From NCBI RefSeq assembly GCF_003208215.1, contig NZ_QKLW01000012.1, positions 45,551 to 109,550 on the forward strand: DNA of 64,000 nucleotides, read 5' to 3'. The stretch is from Marinomonas alcarazii (GTDB taxonomy: Bacteria; Pseudomonadota; Gammaproteobacteria; Pseudomonadales; Marinomonadaceae). Position numbers and translations under genes: made by a program. Positions 28,315-37,961 of this stretch are shown piece by piece (positions within the stretch are counted from its first letter, which is position 1; each line of letters starts with the position of its first letter). The notes below the pieces were generated by a model that saw only the letters and a list, made by a program, of their open reading frames with translations, did no database searches and had not been told where the DNA came from.

Positions 28315-28455
28315 CTGGCTAGGTTCAGAGTTAGAATCAGTCTGCGTTCGTCAGTGAATGTGGTTGGCTTTTATGAATCTTATGGGTTTGAAGTAACAAG
28401 GAGCGAGGCCGATTTCAATGGTATTCGCTTTGTGCCTATGTGTTTGGTGCGTTGA
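28315..28455 (+). pseudogene. C-terminal remnant of a GNAT acetyltransferase
   Basis: An open stretch without a start codon ends at the TGA of 28453-28455. It encodes VNVVGFYESYGFEV, then ADFNGIRFVPMCL, the typical C-terminal end of a GNAT N-acetyltransferase (N-x2-G-F-Y-x3-G-F and N-G-I-x-F-x-P-M). The upstream acetyl-CoA-binding part is absent. It lies between the DUF7282 terminator and ynfA and looks like the leftover of a deletion. Confidence 0.6.
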
Positions 28456-28480
28456 TTAGATTATTAGAAGGAAAGTTCTT

Positions 28481-28813
28481 TTGCCTGAGTTAAAAACAAT
28501 AGGTCTTTTTATTCTGACCGCACTGGCAGAAATTGTCGGCTGTTACCTGCCTTACCTTTGGCTTCGTGAAGGGAAAACGATTTGGTTATTAGTACCGGCG
28601 GCGTTAAGTTTGGCGGCATTTGCTTGGTTGCTAACGCTGCATCCGACAGCATCAGGCCGGGTCTATGCGGCTTACGGCGGTGTGTATATCTTCATGGCTG
28701 TTTTATGGTTGTGGGTGGTAGACGGTATTCGTCCAACCACTTGGGATATTATTGGGTCTAGTGTGGCGCTATTAGGAATGGCCATTATTATGTTTGCGCC
28801 ACGGTCTGCATAA
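28481..28813 (+). CDS. ynfA: YnfA (UPF0060) family small membrane protein
   Basis: 110 residues, from a TTG start at 28481 preceded by AGAAGGAAAG. Four transmembrane helices fill the protein. Family motifs are [17 protein letters not shown] near the N-terminus and [16 protein letters not shown] in the third helix. Members resemble small multidrug-resistance transporters and some export biocides, but the native role is uncertain. It is convergent with dxs, and its stop lies inside a shared hairpin. Confidence 0.9.
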   Translation: MPELKTIGLFILTALAEIVGCYLPYLWLREGKTIWLLVPAALSLAAFAWLLTLHPTASGRVYAAYGGVYIFMAVLWLWVVDGIRPTTWDIIGSSVALLGMAIIMFAPRSA

Positions 28814-28826
28814 CGACAGACCGTGG
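28799..28826. terminator. Hairpin between convergent ynfA and dxs
   Basis: CCACGGTCTG (28799-28808) pairs perfectly with CAGACCGTGG (28817-28826), 8-nt loop. It overlaps the ynfA stop codon. There is only a short T-run, so it is a modest terminator. Confidence 0.6.
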
Positions 28827-28849
28827 TTTGGATTTAGCCTTGGAAGCTT

Positions 28850-30745
28850 TTATAGCGAGTTCAGCTTCCTTTCAATGGCTTTTTTAATTCCTTCAGCATC
28901 CAGTCCTACGCGTTTTAGCATAGAAGCATGGCTAGCATGTTCTTCATATTGGTCTGGCAGGCCAAGATGAAGCATTGGAATATTGATGTTGTTAGCAAGT
29001 AGGAACTCACTTACTGCCGATCCCGCTCCGCCCATGATGGCATTCTCTTCAACGGTGACGATAAGTTTTGCCTCGCGATTGGCAAGGAGTGCTTCCTCAT
29101 CGATCGGTTTAACAAAGCGCATATCGAGCAAGGTGGCGTCTAACTCATCCGCGGCTTGTAGGGCATCGTAAGTAGGACGACCGAAACCGCAAATAATAAT
29201 ACCTGATTGGCCTGTTCTCAATGTACGAGACTTACCAATTTCAAGGGTTTTCAATGTTCCTTCAATATCAACACCTTGACCAGTTCCACGCGGATAACGC
29301 ACAGCGGCTGGGCCTTTGTATTCGTAACCAGTTTGTAGCATCTTACGGCATTCGTCTTCATCAGAAGGCGCCATAACAACCATGTTTGGAATGCAACGAA
29401 GATAACTTAAATCGTAAACACCAGCATGAGTTGGACCGTCTTCACCAACTAATCCAGCACGATCAATAGCAAACAGCACATCAAGGTTTTGCAAAGCGAC
29501 ATCGTGGATTAGCTGGTCATAAGCTCGTTGTAGGAATGTCGAGTATATCGCGACAACAGGTTTTATGCCGTCACAGGCCATCCCCGCTGCTAATGTCACT
29601 GCGTGTTGCTCTGCAATGGCAACATCAAAGTATCTTTCTGGAAAGCGATCGGCAAATTCAATGAGATCGGAGCCTTCTTTCATTGCCGGAGTAATGGCTA
29701 CAAGCTTTTCGTCTTGTTCGGCAGCATCGCATACCCATTTCCCAAATACATTACAGTATTTTGGTAATTTGCTTTTCTCTGCGTTAGGTTTCGGGTCTGG
29801 TTCTATCTTGTTGATAGCGTGGTAGCCGATAGGATCGCCTTCAGCGGGTTCAAACCCTTTGCCTTTCTTTGTTATGACATGCAGGAACTGAGGGCCTTTT
29901 CGGTCTTTTAGGTTGGCTATCGTTGTCAGTAAATGATCCATATCGTGGCCATCAATCGGTCCGATATAGTTAAAACCAAGCTCTTCAAACATCATGCCTG
30001 GCGATACCATGCCTTTCATATGTTCTTCGGCTTTACGAGCCAGCTCTAATGCGGAAGGTAAACCAGAAAAGACTTTTCTGCCGCCTTCGCGAATATGGTC
30101 GTACGTTTTACTGGCCCAAATGCGAGCAAAATAGCTAGACAGTGCGCCGACAGGCTTAGAAATGGACATTTCGTTGTCGTTTAGAATAACCAGCATATCG
30201 GCTTTGACATCACCGGCATGATTAAGTGCTTCAAACGCCATACCTGCAGACATAGCACCATCACCAATGATGGCAACCGCTTTGCGGCCTGTTTTTAATT
30301 GACGCGCAGCAAGAGACATACCTAATGCAGCGCCAATAGAAGTACTTGAGTGACCAACACCAAAAGTGTCGAATTCACTTTCATCGCGTTTTGGAAAACC
30401 GGATATACCGTTTTCTTGGCGAATATTAAGCAAAGCGTCGCGACGCCCCGTTAGAATTTTGTGTGGGTAGGCTTGATGGCCTACATCCCAAACAATTCGA
30501 TCTTCTGGTGTGTTGTATAGATAGTGAAGGGCAACGGTAAGCTCTACGACGCCAAGTCCTGCGCCAAAGTGACCGCCGGTTTGTCCGACACTGTACAGCA
30601 TGAACTCTCGTAATTCGCGGACAAGAGAAGGCAATTGCTCTTTTTTAAAGGCACGCAAGTCAGCAGGTGAGTTGACTTGATCAAGTAGCGGCGTGTCAGG
30701 TCGCGCAGTAGGTATCTCTTCGAACATCGGCACAGGTTTGGTCAC
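28850..30745 (-). CDS. dxs: 1-deoxy-D-xylulose-5-phosphate synthase
   Basis: 631 residues, thiamine-diphosphate enzyme making DXP from pyruvate and glyceraldehyde-3-phosphate, the entry to the MEP isoprenoid pathway. The ThDP motif [19 protein letters not shown] is present, as are [16 protein letters not shown], the ATPAMKEGS segment and the C-terminal RYPRGTGQG. The listed start is a GTG at 30745; an ATG at 30727 ([10 protein letters not shown]) is equally plausible by comparison with Pseudomonas, and neither has a strong ribosome-binding site. It is the third gene of xseB-ispA-dxs, the usual order. Confidence 0.97.
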   Translation of the reverse strand: MTKPVPMFEEIPTARPDTPLLDQVNSPADLRAFKKEQLPSLVRELREFMLYSVGQTGGHFGAGLGVVELTVALHYLYNTPEDRIVWDVGHQAYPHKILTGRRDALLNIRQENGISGFPKRDESEFDTFGVGHSSTSIGAALGMSLAARQLKTGRKAVAIIGDGAMSAGMAFEALNHAGDVKADMLVILNDNEMSISKPVGALSSYFARIWASKTYDHIREGGRKVFSGLPSALELARKAEEHMKGMVSPGMMFEELGFNYIGPIDGHDMDHLLTTIANLKDRKGPQFLHVITKKGKGFEPAEGDPIGYHAINKIEPDPKPNAEKSKLPKYCNVFGKWVCDAAEQDEKLVAITPAMKEGSDLIEFADRFPERYFDVAIAEQHAVTLAAGMACDGIKPVVAIYSTFLQRAYDQLIHDVALQNLDVLFAIDRAGLVGEDGPTHAGVYDLSYLRCIPNMVVMAPSDEDECRKMLQTGYEYKGPAAVRYPRGTGQGVDIEGTLKTLEIGKSRTLRTGQSGIIICGFGRPTYDALQAADELDATLLDMRFVKPIDEEALLANREAKLIVTVEENAIMGGAGSAVSEFLLANNINIPMLHLGLPDQYEEHASHASMLKRVGLDAEGIKKAIERKLNSL

Positions 30746-30777
30746 ATTTAATTAATCTAAAAAAGCGGGTAAGTATA

Positions 30778-31659
30778 TCAGTGGTTGCGGTCAATAATAT
30801 AGTTCGCGAGCTCAACTAACGGTTTGGCTTTCTCTCCAAATGGAGAAATCGCGACAATTGCCTGCTTATGTAGGTTTTGAGCAAGTGTTTGGGCACCCTC
30901 TAATCCTAGTAGCTTTGGGTACGTTGGTTTGTTCGCATCTTCATCTGAAAACTGTGTTTTTCCAAGCGTTGCAGTATCACTGGTGATATCAATAATATCG
31001 TCTTGAACCTGAAAAGCTAAACCAATAGCGGCCGAGTAAGCATCAAGTGCGGCTAAGTCTTGCTCGCTATGACCTCCAGTACTAATCGCCCCCATGCGCA
31101 CGCTGGCTCGAATTAATGCACCTGTTTTGTGTTGGTGCATTTGTTCTAGCGCTTTAACGTCAATGGTTTTTCCGACATTGGCTAAGTCGATCATTTGACC
31201 TGTCACCATGCCGTGACGCCCAGACGCGTAAACAAGCTCTTGAATCAATTGTAGCTGTATACCATTATTTTGGTGTTTTTTATTACTTAATAGTTCAAAG
31301 GCAAAGGTCTGTAAGGCATCGCCAGCTAGAATGGCGGTGGCTTCATCGTATTGAATATGGCAAGTGGGTTTGCCGCGACGCAGGTCATCATCGTCCATTG
31401 CGGGTAGATCGTCATGAATCAATGAGTAAGCATGGATAGATTCTAGCGCAGCGGCACTTGCATCCGTCAACTCTCCAGCGGTTCCAAACAAAGAGGCTGC
31501 CGCGTAGGTCAGCATTGGTCGAACTCGCTTTCCACCATTGAATAAGCTGTACATCATGGCATCTTGCAGATGTGCTGCGGGCGCGTATTGGTTCAGATTT
31601 TGCGTTAAATAATCATCAACTCGACGGCGAGCATAGTCAGAAAAATCTTCTAAGGTCAC
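30778..31659 (-). CDS. ispA: Farnesyl diphosphate synthase
   Basis: 293 residues from a GTG start, 5 nt after xseB. This short-chain prenyltransferase condenses IPP with DMAPP/GPP. The first aspartate-rich motif is DDLPAMDDDDLRRG and the second DDIIDITSD, with GGKRVRPML upstream. Length matches IspA (~299). Together with dxs next door it links DXP synthesis to prenyl chain elongation. Confidence 0.96.
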   Translation of the reverse strand: MTLEDFSDYARRRVDDYLTQNLNQYAPAAHLQDAMMYSLFNGGKRVRPMLTYAAASLFGTAGELTDASAAALESIHAYSLIHDDLPAMDDDDLRRGKPTCHIQYDEATAILAGDALQTFAFELLSNKKHQNNGIQLQLIQELVYASGRHGMVTGQMIDLANVGKTIDVKALEQMHQHKTGALIRASVRMGAISTGGHSEQDLAALDAYSAAIGLAFQVQDDIIDITSDTATLGKTQFSDEDANKPTYPKLLGLEGAQTLAQNLHKQAIVAISPFGEKAKPLVELANYIIDRNH

Positions 31660-31664
31660 GAGTT

Positions 31665-31898
31665 TTATTCCGGGTCAAAAGTTTCTAGATGTTCGCCATC
31701 TTGTTTTTCAAGCAGGATTTGAACTTTTTGTTCCGCTTGGGTAAGAACAGATTGGCAATCTTGGCTAAGTTTAACGCCTTTCTCGAAAGCCTTTAATGCT
31801 TCCTCTAGAGAAAGTTGATTAGACTCAAGTTGAGTGACAAGCGTATCTAATTCGCTGAGGTTTTCTTCAAAATGACGTACAGTTGTTTTTCGAGACAT
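31665..31898 (-). CDS. xseB: Exodeoxyribonuclease VII small subunit
   Basis: 77 residues, the expected size. The family pattern [20 protein letters not shown], then A-F-E-K-G-V-K-L, is intact. It pairs with the XseA large subunit (not in the window) in single-strand DNA degradation. It is the first gene of the conserved xseB-ispA-dxs operon and is divergent from pomA. Confidence 0.95.
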   Translation of the reverse strand: MSRKTTVRHFEENLSELDTLVTQLESNQLSLEEALKAFEKGVKLSQDCQSVLTQAEQKVQILLEKQDGEHLETFDPE

Positions 31899-32072
31899 GA
31901 TGACTACTCTTATTTTAACCCACGTTTTGTAACAGAAAATGACTTACTGTTCGAGGGAGTGTTAATGAAAATTACAAAAATCATGTAAGAAGATGTCATT
32001 CTTAGTCTTACTTTCGTATAGAATTGCAGAAACGTAGTAGTCGTATTATAGCTTTTTTGTCAGGAGACGTGT

Positions 32073-32828
32073 GTGGATATCGCAACGTTAATAGGACTCA
32101 TAGGGTCTTTTATAGTAATTATTTCAGCTATTTTTGTTGGTGGGTCGGCAGGGATGTTCGTCAACGTACCATCAATATTGATTGTGCTGATTGGTTCATT
32201 ATTTGTTGTATTAATGCAATATCCACTAAGCCAGTTTCTAAGTGCTGGTAAAGTCGCAGCGAAAGCCTTTATGTTTAAAAGTGTTCCCTTGGATACTTTG
32301 ATTGACGAAATTTACGGTCTGGCTGATGAGGCACGTAAAGGTGGCCTGCTTTCCTTAGAGGGAAGAGAGGTGAGTCATCCTTTCTTATCAAAGGGGATTC
32401 AAATGCTGGTGGATGGTCATGACAGTAACGTTGTCAAAAGTCAGTTAACCAAGGATATGAATCAGGCTTATGTGCGGCATAATGCCGGCGCTAAGGTATT
32501 TAAAGCCTTTGGCGATGTTGGTCCGGCCATGGGGATGATAGGGACGTTGGTTGGCTTGGTACAGATGTTGGCAAACATGTCTGATCCAAAGGCAATTGGC
32601 CCTGCTATGGCGGTTGCTTTGTTAACAACGCTTTATGGTGCCATGATGGCGAATATGGTGTTTTTACCTATGCAAGTAAAACTCAATGTTCGTGCCGATG
32701 AAGAGTTAATCTGTCAGAAGTTAATCTTAGACGCTTTGCTTGCCATTCAATCCGGTCAGAATCCACGTATTTTGGATGGCGCGCTGAAAGCTTACATGGC
32801 GGAAGGCAAGCGAGTAGAGCGTGAATAG
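32073..32828 (+). CDS. pomA: Flagellar stator protein PomA/MotA
   Basis: 251 residues from a GTG start at 32073 preceded by CAGGAGACG. Four transmembrane helices are visible; the cytoplasmic loop between helices 2 and 3 carries the charged residues that touch FliG. FGDVGPAMGMIGTLVGLVQM and LLTTLYGAMMANMVFLP are characteristic of the PomA branch, which has a sodium-driven stator. It forms the ion channel with the PomB protein encoded 27 nt downstream. No other flagellar gene is in the window. Confidence 0.92.
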   Translation: MDIATLIGLIGSFIVIISAIFVGGSAGMFVNVPSILIVLIGSLFVVLMQYPLSQFLSAGKVAAKAFMFKSVPLDTLIDEIYGLADEARKGGLLSLEGREVSHPFLSKGIQMLVDGHDSNVVKSQLTKDMNQAYVRHNAGAKVFKAFGDVGPAMGMIGTLVGLVQMLANMSDPKAIGPAMAVALLTTLYGAMMANMVFLPMQVKLNVRADEELICQKLILDALLAIQSGQNPRILDGALKAYMAEGKRVERE

Positions 32829-32855
32829 TATGTCAGTTTTTAATGGAATATTTGA

Positions 32856-33848
32856 ATGAGCGATGAAGAAGAGTCAGATTGCCCTGAATGTGTAGAGGGC
32901 TTACCTGCTTACATGGGGACCTTTGCGGATCTCATGTCCTTGTTGATGTGTTTCTTTGTGCTGTTACTTTCATTTTCTGAAATGGATGTTATTAAGTTCA
33001 AGCAAATAGCAGGTTCATTAAAATTAGCATTTGGTGTTCAGCGTGATGTTGAGGCGGACTCTATTCCTATGGGGACGTCTGTAATAGCCCAAGAATTTAG
33101 TCCTGGTCGACCTGAGCCAACCCCCATTAATGAGGTCAAGCAAAAGGTAGACACGACGCCAGAGAATACGCTTGAGGTGATTTGTAAGCCGGGCGATGCA
33201 GAGTTAAAAGAGCAAAGCGATTCAGGCTCACCCTCACCTGTGACTTTTGTTGATAAATCAAAAGCGGACTTTGATCGAGAGAAAAAAATTCAGGAAACGG
33301 AAGGTGATGCTCAAATGATCGCTTCGATCATGCGTGAAGAGATCTCTAAAGGTTTGGTGGAAATTGAAACCCAAGAACAAACCATCACAATTCGAATTAA
33401 AGACCAAGGCTCCTTTGAATCTGGTTCTGCCGAGCTGAATTACGACTTTATTCCTGTTATCGATGTGATTCGTGATGTTCTTGTTGGTATACAAGGGACC
33501 ATTTCTGTAGAAGGGAACACGGATAACGTACCTATTGTCAGTGGCCGTTTCCGTTCTAATTGGCAATTGTCTTCGGCACGAGCGATTTCAGTCGCTGAAG
33601 AGTTGTTTTCAACGGGGCAGCTTGACCAAAGTAGGTTCGCTGTAACGGGTTATGCAGACACTCGCCCATTAGTGCCAAATGATACGGCTGCTAATAGAGC
33701 AACAAATCGACGAGTAGAGATTGTGATTAAGCAAAATGACACGTCACGGCCGAAAATGCGTAATACCATAGATGAAATTCCGACAGATGGTGTTCTAGAA
33801 TTTGACCTTGATATGGTCGAAGAATTGAGACCAGACGAGATCTTCTAG
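32856..33848 (+). CDS. pomB: Flagellar stator protein PomB/MotB
   Basis: 330 residues. A short cytoplasmic N-terminus (MSDEEESDCPECVEG) leads into a single transmembrane helix whose Asp25 (MGTFADLMSLLMCFFVLLLS) is the ion-binding residue. Following this is the plug segment and, from about residue 170, an OmpA-type peptidoglycan-binding domain (VEGNTDNVPIVSGRFRSNWQ, then A-TGYADTRP and NRRVEIVI). It anchors the stator to the cell wall. Pairing with a PomA-like partner suggests sodium coupling. A terminator follows. Confidence 0.92.
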   Translation: MSDEEESDCPECVEGLPAYMGTFADLMSLLMCFFVLLLSFSEMDVIKFKQIAGSLKLAFGVQRDVEADSIPMGTSVIAQEFSPGRPEPTPINEVKQKVDTTPENTLEVICKPGDAELKEQSDSGSPSPVTFVDKSKADFDREKKIQETEGDAQMIASIMREEISKGLVEIETQEQTITIRIKDQGSFESGSAELNYDFIPVIDVIRDVLVGIQGTISVEGNTDNVPIVSGRFRSNWQLSSARAISVAEELFSTGQLDQSRFAVTGYADTRPLVPNDTAANRATNRRVEIVIKQNDTSRPKMRNTIDEIPTDGVLEFDLDMVEELRPDEIF

Positions 33849-33883
33849 TCACCTTAGTTTGATGTTTGTGGTTGTGATTCTAT

Positions 33884-33908
33884 AAAGGAGCTTTGGCTCC
33901 TTTTTTTT
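33884..33908 (+). terminator. Intrinsic terminator after pomB
   Basis: AAAGGAGC (33884-33891) pairs with GCTCCTTT (33896-33903), 4-nt loop, followed by a run of T. Confidence 0.92.
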
Positions 33909-33987
33909 ATGGCCTGTAAAGACCTTGTTGATTTTTAATGCTGAGATTTAGACGGTTTTTTGTTATGGTTTACGCAGACAAAATTGA

Positions 33988-34800
<813 letters not shown>

Positions 34801-34810
34801 TTATTCATTC

Positions 34811-34857
34811 CTAGACACAAAAATGGCCGCAAACATGCGGCCATTTTTTGTGTCTAG
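34811..34857. terminator. Bidirectional terminator between dapB and marR-type gene
   Basis: CTAGACACAAAAATGGCCGC (34811-34830) pairs with GCGGCCATTTTTTGTGTCTAG (34837-34857; one extra T), 6-nt loop. A/T runs within the stem supply a U-tract in both directions. Confidence 0.93.
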
Positions 34858-34893
34858 CATTTGGTTAGCTTAGCGCTTAACGGTTAGTGCAGG

Positions 34894-35376
34894 TTAGGCG
34901 TCTGGCGAGTTGATATCAAGCAGAGGTGCTGCGTCTAGAGTTTCAGCGTCCATCATCATCGCTATGCGTTGTAGAGAGGCCAGTACCTGAGTTTGCTCCC
35001 AGCCTTCTAGGGAATCAAATTCATCGATGAATTTTTCATGCAAAAGAGGCGGAGTGGTTTTCAATATTTCGATACCTAAGCTGGTTAAACGCGCATTGAC
35101 GATACGTTTATCTTTTTGACCTCTAACTCTTTCAACGTATTTTCTATCTTCTAAGCGATTCAAAATAGTGGTGACCGTTGCCTGGCTCAATGACACACTG
35201 TCTGAAATTTTTCGCACAGTAACATCGCCTAGTTCTTCAATAGAACGAAGCACCATGATTTGAGGAATGGTTAAACCGCAGGCTTTTACTACACGCTTGG
35301 ATTGTAGGTCAGTGGCGCGGATGATGCGTCGCAAGTGGACTAGAACATCATGTAAGTGTTGTGGAGAGTTAGACAT
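34894..35376 (-). CDS. MarR-family transcriptional regulator
   Basis: 160 residues with a winged helix-turn-helix: MVLRSIEELGDVTVRKISDS followed by VSLSQATVTTILNRLEDRKY (recognition helix) and a wing at RGQKDKRIVNARLT. It is probably a dimeric repressor responding to a small phenolic or amphipathic ligand, which cannot be deduced. It does not sit beside an efflux or catabolic gene: the convergent neighbour is dapB and the next gene upstream is phrB on the same strand after a 15-bp inverted repeat. Confidence 0.93.
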   Translation of the reverse strand: MSNSPQHLHDVLVHLRRIIRATDLQSKRVVKACGLTIPQIMVLRSIEELGDVTVRKISDSVSLSQATVTTILNRLEDRKYVERVRGQKDKRIVNARLTSLGIEILKTTPPLLHEKFIDEFDSLEGWEQTQVLASLQRIAMMMDAETLDAAPLLDINSPDA

Positions 35377-35468
35377 AGCTGTAATCGATCCAAAAAATTT
35401 CCCGAATTATAAGACTTTGTTTGAGTCTGTAAAGACGAAGTGCAAAAAAAATATTACAGCTCAAACTA

Positions 35469-35516
35469 TAGAGGTATTTTTCGGAGAAAGCATAGTAAAC
35501 GCGAAAAATACCTCTA
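35469..35516. repeat. 15-bp perfect inverted repeat between phrB and marR-type gene
   Basis: TAGAGGTATTTTTCG (35469-35483) and its exact complement at 35502-35516, separated by 18 bp. It lies just past the phrB stop and before the marR-type gene, both on the minus strand. It lacks a U-run, so it is an unusual terminator, an operator, or the trace of a small element. Confidence 0.6.
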
Positions 35517-35523
35517 AATAGGC

Positions 35524-36936
35524 TTATCCAGCTTTTAACTCATCAAATGCGTTAATTGCATTCTGTCTAGCGGTTTTATAATCAATGATAGGGTCTGGGT
35601 AACCGCATTGCTTCCTTTGGCTCGGTTTCGGGTCATGTATAGATTTCGCATCTAGGTTTGCCAGTTCTGGAACAAAGCGGCGAATAAAGTCACCGTTTTT
35701 GTCATAGGTTTGAGATTGTCTAGTGGGGTTGAAAACACGAAAGTAAGGCGCGGCATCGCAGCCTGTCGAAGCGCTCCATTGCCAACCACCATTATTTGCG
35801 GCGAACTCACCATCAATCAGTTTGCTCATAAAGTACGCTTCACCTTTTCGCCAGTCTGCAAACATAAGTTTGGTGAAGAAACTCGCTGTTACCATTCTTA
35901 GCCGATTGTGCATCCAGCCTGTTTGGTTTAATTGTCTCATGGCGGCATCGACAATGGGAAAACCTGTTTTGCCTTCGCACCAGGCTTGGAATTCTGCATC
36001 ATTGTTTCGCCAAATCAAGGCGTTAGTTTCCGCTTTGAACGGTTGGTGTTTAGACAAAAATGGAAAGTGCATCATTAACTGACGATAGAAATCTCGCCAT
36101 GCGAGTTCTTTTAGCCACGTGCTGTCTTGCCAGCGTTTTTCTTCTTGGTTACAGGTATAGAAGATGGCTTCTAAGCATTGTCTTGGTCCCAAGGCACCCA
36201 GCGCTAAATAGGGCGATAAGGTGCTGGTGGCTGGTTCAATGGGATAATCTCTTGCTTCTTGGTAGTGGCGCTCTTTATGGTGACAAAACTGCCAAAGCTT
36301 TTGTTTAGCTGTGTCCTGATCTGCAGGCCATAAATCGTCTCTGAAAGTTTTCTCCCAAGCGAACTCGACATCAGGTTCTGGTAATGGATCGGCCTGTGGT
36401 TCTGGGGACTCAAGGGGGGTTGTGTCTTGTAGAGCTAACATGGTCACCCAACGGTTAAAAAAGGGGGTGAATACTTTAAATGGTGTTCCTTGTTGGCTCA
36501 GTACATCCTCTGGAACGATAAGATCAGCAGCTTGAACATGAGCGTGAATCTGATGTTTAGCGAGTTGTTCACAGACAGCGTGATCACGTTGTTGTTCGTG
36601 AACCGGCAGGTCGCGATTAAACCAAAGATGTTTTATTTGCTGACTGAGGCAAAATTGAGTGATGGCCTCTGGCAGCTGATTGAAACTATCTACCTCAAGA
36701 AAGTGCACGGGAATGCCAAGCTGTGCCAATGTTTTCGCTAGAGTTTTGATTAAACCAGCGCGTAAACCTGTTTTTGCATCCGACTCATTATGCTCTGCCC
36801 ACTGTGCAGGTGTTGGTGTAATGAGTACGGCAAGCTGCGTATTTTGTGCACGAGCTTCCTTGGCGGCAAAGTGAAGTGCTGGATTGTCTAAGTGGCGCAA
36901 ATCATTGCGCAACCATACTAGGTGTTCAACTTTCAT
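35524..36936 (-). CDS. phrB: Deoxyribodipyrimidine photolyase, class I CPD type
   Basis: 470 residues, repairs cyclobutane pyrimidine dimers with blue light. The N-terminal antenna-chromophore domain begins EHLVWLRNDLRHLDNPAL. The C-terminal FAD-binding domain shows the conserved TGWMHNRLRMVTASFFTKLM and NNGGWQWSASTGCDAAPYFR motifs, including the tryptophans of the electron chain. It is the last gene of a minus-strand group: FAD oxidoreductase, DUF523/DUF1722 protein, photolyase, divergent from a MerR-type regulator. That grouping is typical of light-inducible repair operons. Confidence 0.96.
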   Translation of the reverse strand: MKVEHLVWLRNDLRHLDNPALHFAAKEARAQNTQLAVLITPTPAQWAEHNESDAKTGLRAGLIKTLAKTLAQLGIPVHFLEVDSFNQLPEAITQFCLSQQIKHLWFNRDLPVHEQQRDHAVCEQLAKHQIHAHVQAADLIVPEDVLSQQGTPFKVFTPFFNRWVTMLALQDTTPLESPEPQADPLPEPDVEFAWEKTFRDDLWPADQDTAKQKLWQFCHHKERHYQEARDYPIEPATSTLSPYLALGALGPRQCLEAIFYTCNQEEKRWQDSTWLKELAWRDFYRQLMMHFPFLSKHQPFKAETNALIWRNNDAEFQAWCEGKTGFPIVDAAMRQLNQTGWMHNRLRMVTASFFTKLMFADWRKGEAYFMSKLIDGEFAANNGGWQWSASTGCDAAPYFRVFNPTRQSQTYDKNGDFIRRFVPELANLDAKSIHDPKPSQRKQCGYPDPIIDYKTARQNAINAFDELKAG

Positions 36937-36950
36937 GCTATTAGGTCACC

Positions 36951-37931
36951 TTAAACCGTATTACGGATGCCGAGAGGGGAAGGGTATGGGATGAAGTAAC
37001 TCTGTTGGTTTATATAGTCACTGCCGTAATGCTTTAAGTAATGATGAAGTAGGGTGACAGGCGTGGCTAGATTAACTTCTCCACGGCGATATTGTTCCAC
37101 CACTTCTAAAATGTCTTTGCGTACAGAGACATCCACGGCATGTTTTAGATAGCCAACTAAGTGCATCAATACGTTGCAATGATTTTTACGTGCCGCCGGT
37201 TTTGACAGGGTTGTCATGAGTATTTCAAAGTAAGCGGTTTTTAATTGCTCAATGGGGCGTGGATCATTGCCTGAAAGCATGCGGCCGAGTTTACGATAAA
37301 TTGGCTGAGAATGAGCCATTACCATGTATTTATAGCGGCTATGAAAAGCGATAAGGTCTTTCATTTTTGCCTGTTCGCCCATGCTGTGACGGAAGTCGTG
37401 ATGGGTGAACACACGCAACAAAAAGTTCTCCCGCAAAACAGGGTCATTCAAGCGACCGTCTTCTTCGACGGGCAATAATGGATAGCGTTGCTGAAGGGCT
37501 TTTGTAAAAAGTCCTGCACTGCGTTGCATATGAGGATGACCATTTTCCTGATAAACCTTAATACGCTCCATGCCGCAACTAGGGGATTTTTTCATCAAAA
37601 TATAACCATCTAGATGAGACAGGTTTTCCAGATACTTATTCGACGCGGTCATAAATACCTCAGAAACATCTTCTTCCGAGTTCTTAGTAAATACCATTCT
37701 TGGTGAATCAGGATCACCTTCTAGGCGAAGCGTTGGGCGTGGTGTGCCAAATCCAGCAGCGACCTCAGGGCAAAACTTTTGATAGTCAAAATAATGACTG
37801 AGGATTTTGTCACAATAGTCCGAATGACTGTGCCCACCGTTGTAGCGGACATTATCTCCCAATAAGCAGGCGCTGATACCAACGGGAATCTTATGTGTTA
37901 GCTGATCTGGTGATGGTTGAGAGTGTGGCAT
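36951..37931 (-). CDS. DUF523 + DUF1722 (YbgA-like) fusion protein
   Basis: 326 residues in two parts. Residues ~15-160 are DUF523 (VGISACLLGDNVRYNGGHS, CPEVAAGFGTPRP, MKKSPSCGMERIKVY), with the conserved cysteines of that family. Residues ~190-305 are DUF1722 (FHSRYKYMVMAHSQPIYRKL). Both domains are of uncertain function; YbgA-type genes commonly adjoin phrB, and cysteine-rich DUF523 domains may bind a metal or sulfur. It lies 14 nt upstream of phrB, in the same operon. Confidence 0.9.
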   Translation of the reverse strand: MPHSQPSPDQLTHKIPVGISACLLGDNVRYNGGHSHSDYCDKILSHYFDYQKFCPEVAAGFGTPRPTLRLEGDPDSPRMVFTKNSEEDVSEVFMTASNKYLENLSHLDGYILMKKSPSCGMERIKVYQENGHPHMQRSAGLFTKALQQRYPLLPVEEDGRLNDPVLRENFLLRVFTHHDFRHSMGEQAKMKDLIAFHSRYKYMVMAHSQPIYRKLGRMLSGNDPRPIEQLKTAYFEILMTTLSKPAARKNHCNVLMHLVGYLKHAVDVSVRKDILEVVEQYRRGEVNLATPVTLLHHYLKHYGSDYINQQSYFIPYPSPLGIRNTV

Positions 37932-37961
37932 AGGTTAATCCTCCAATAGACATCGTAGTGT

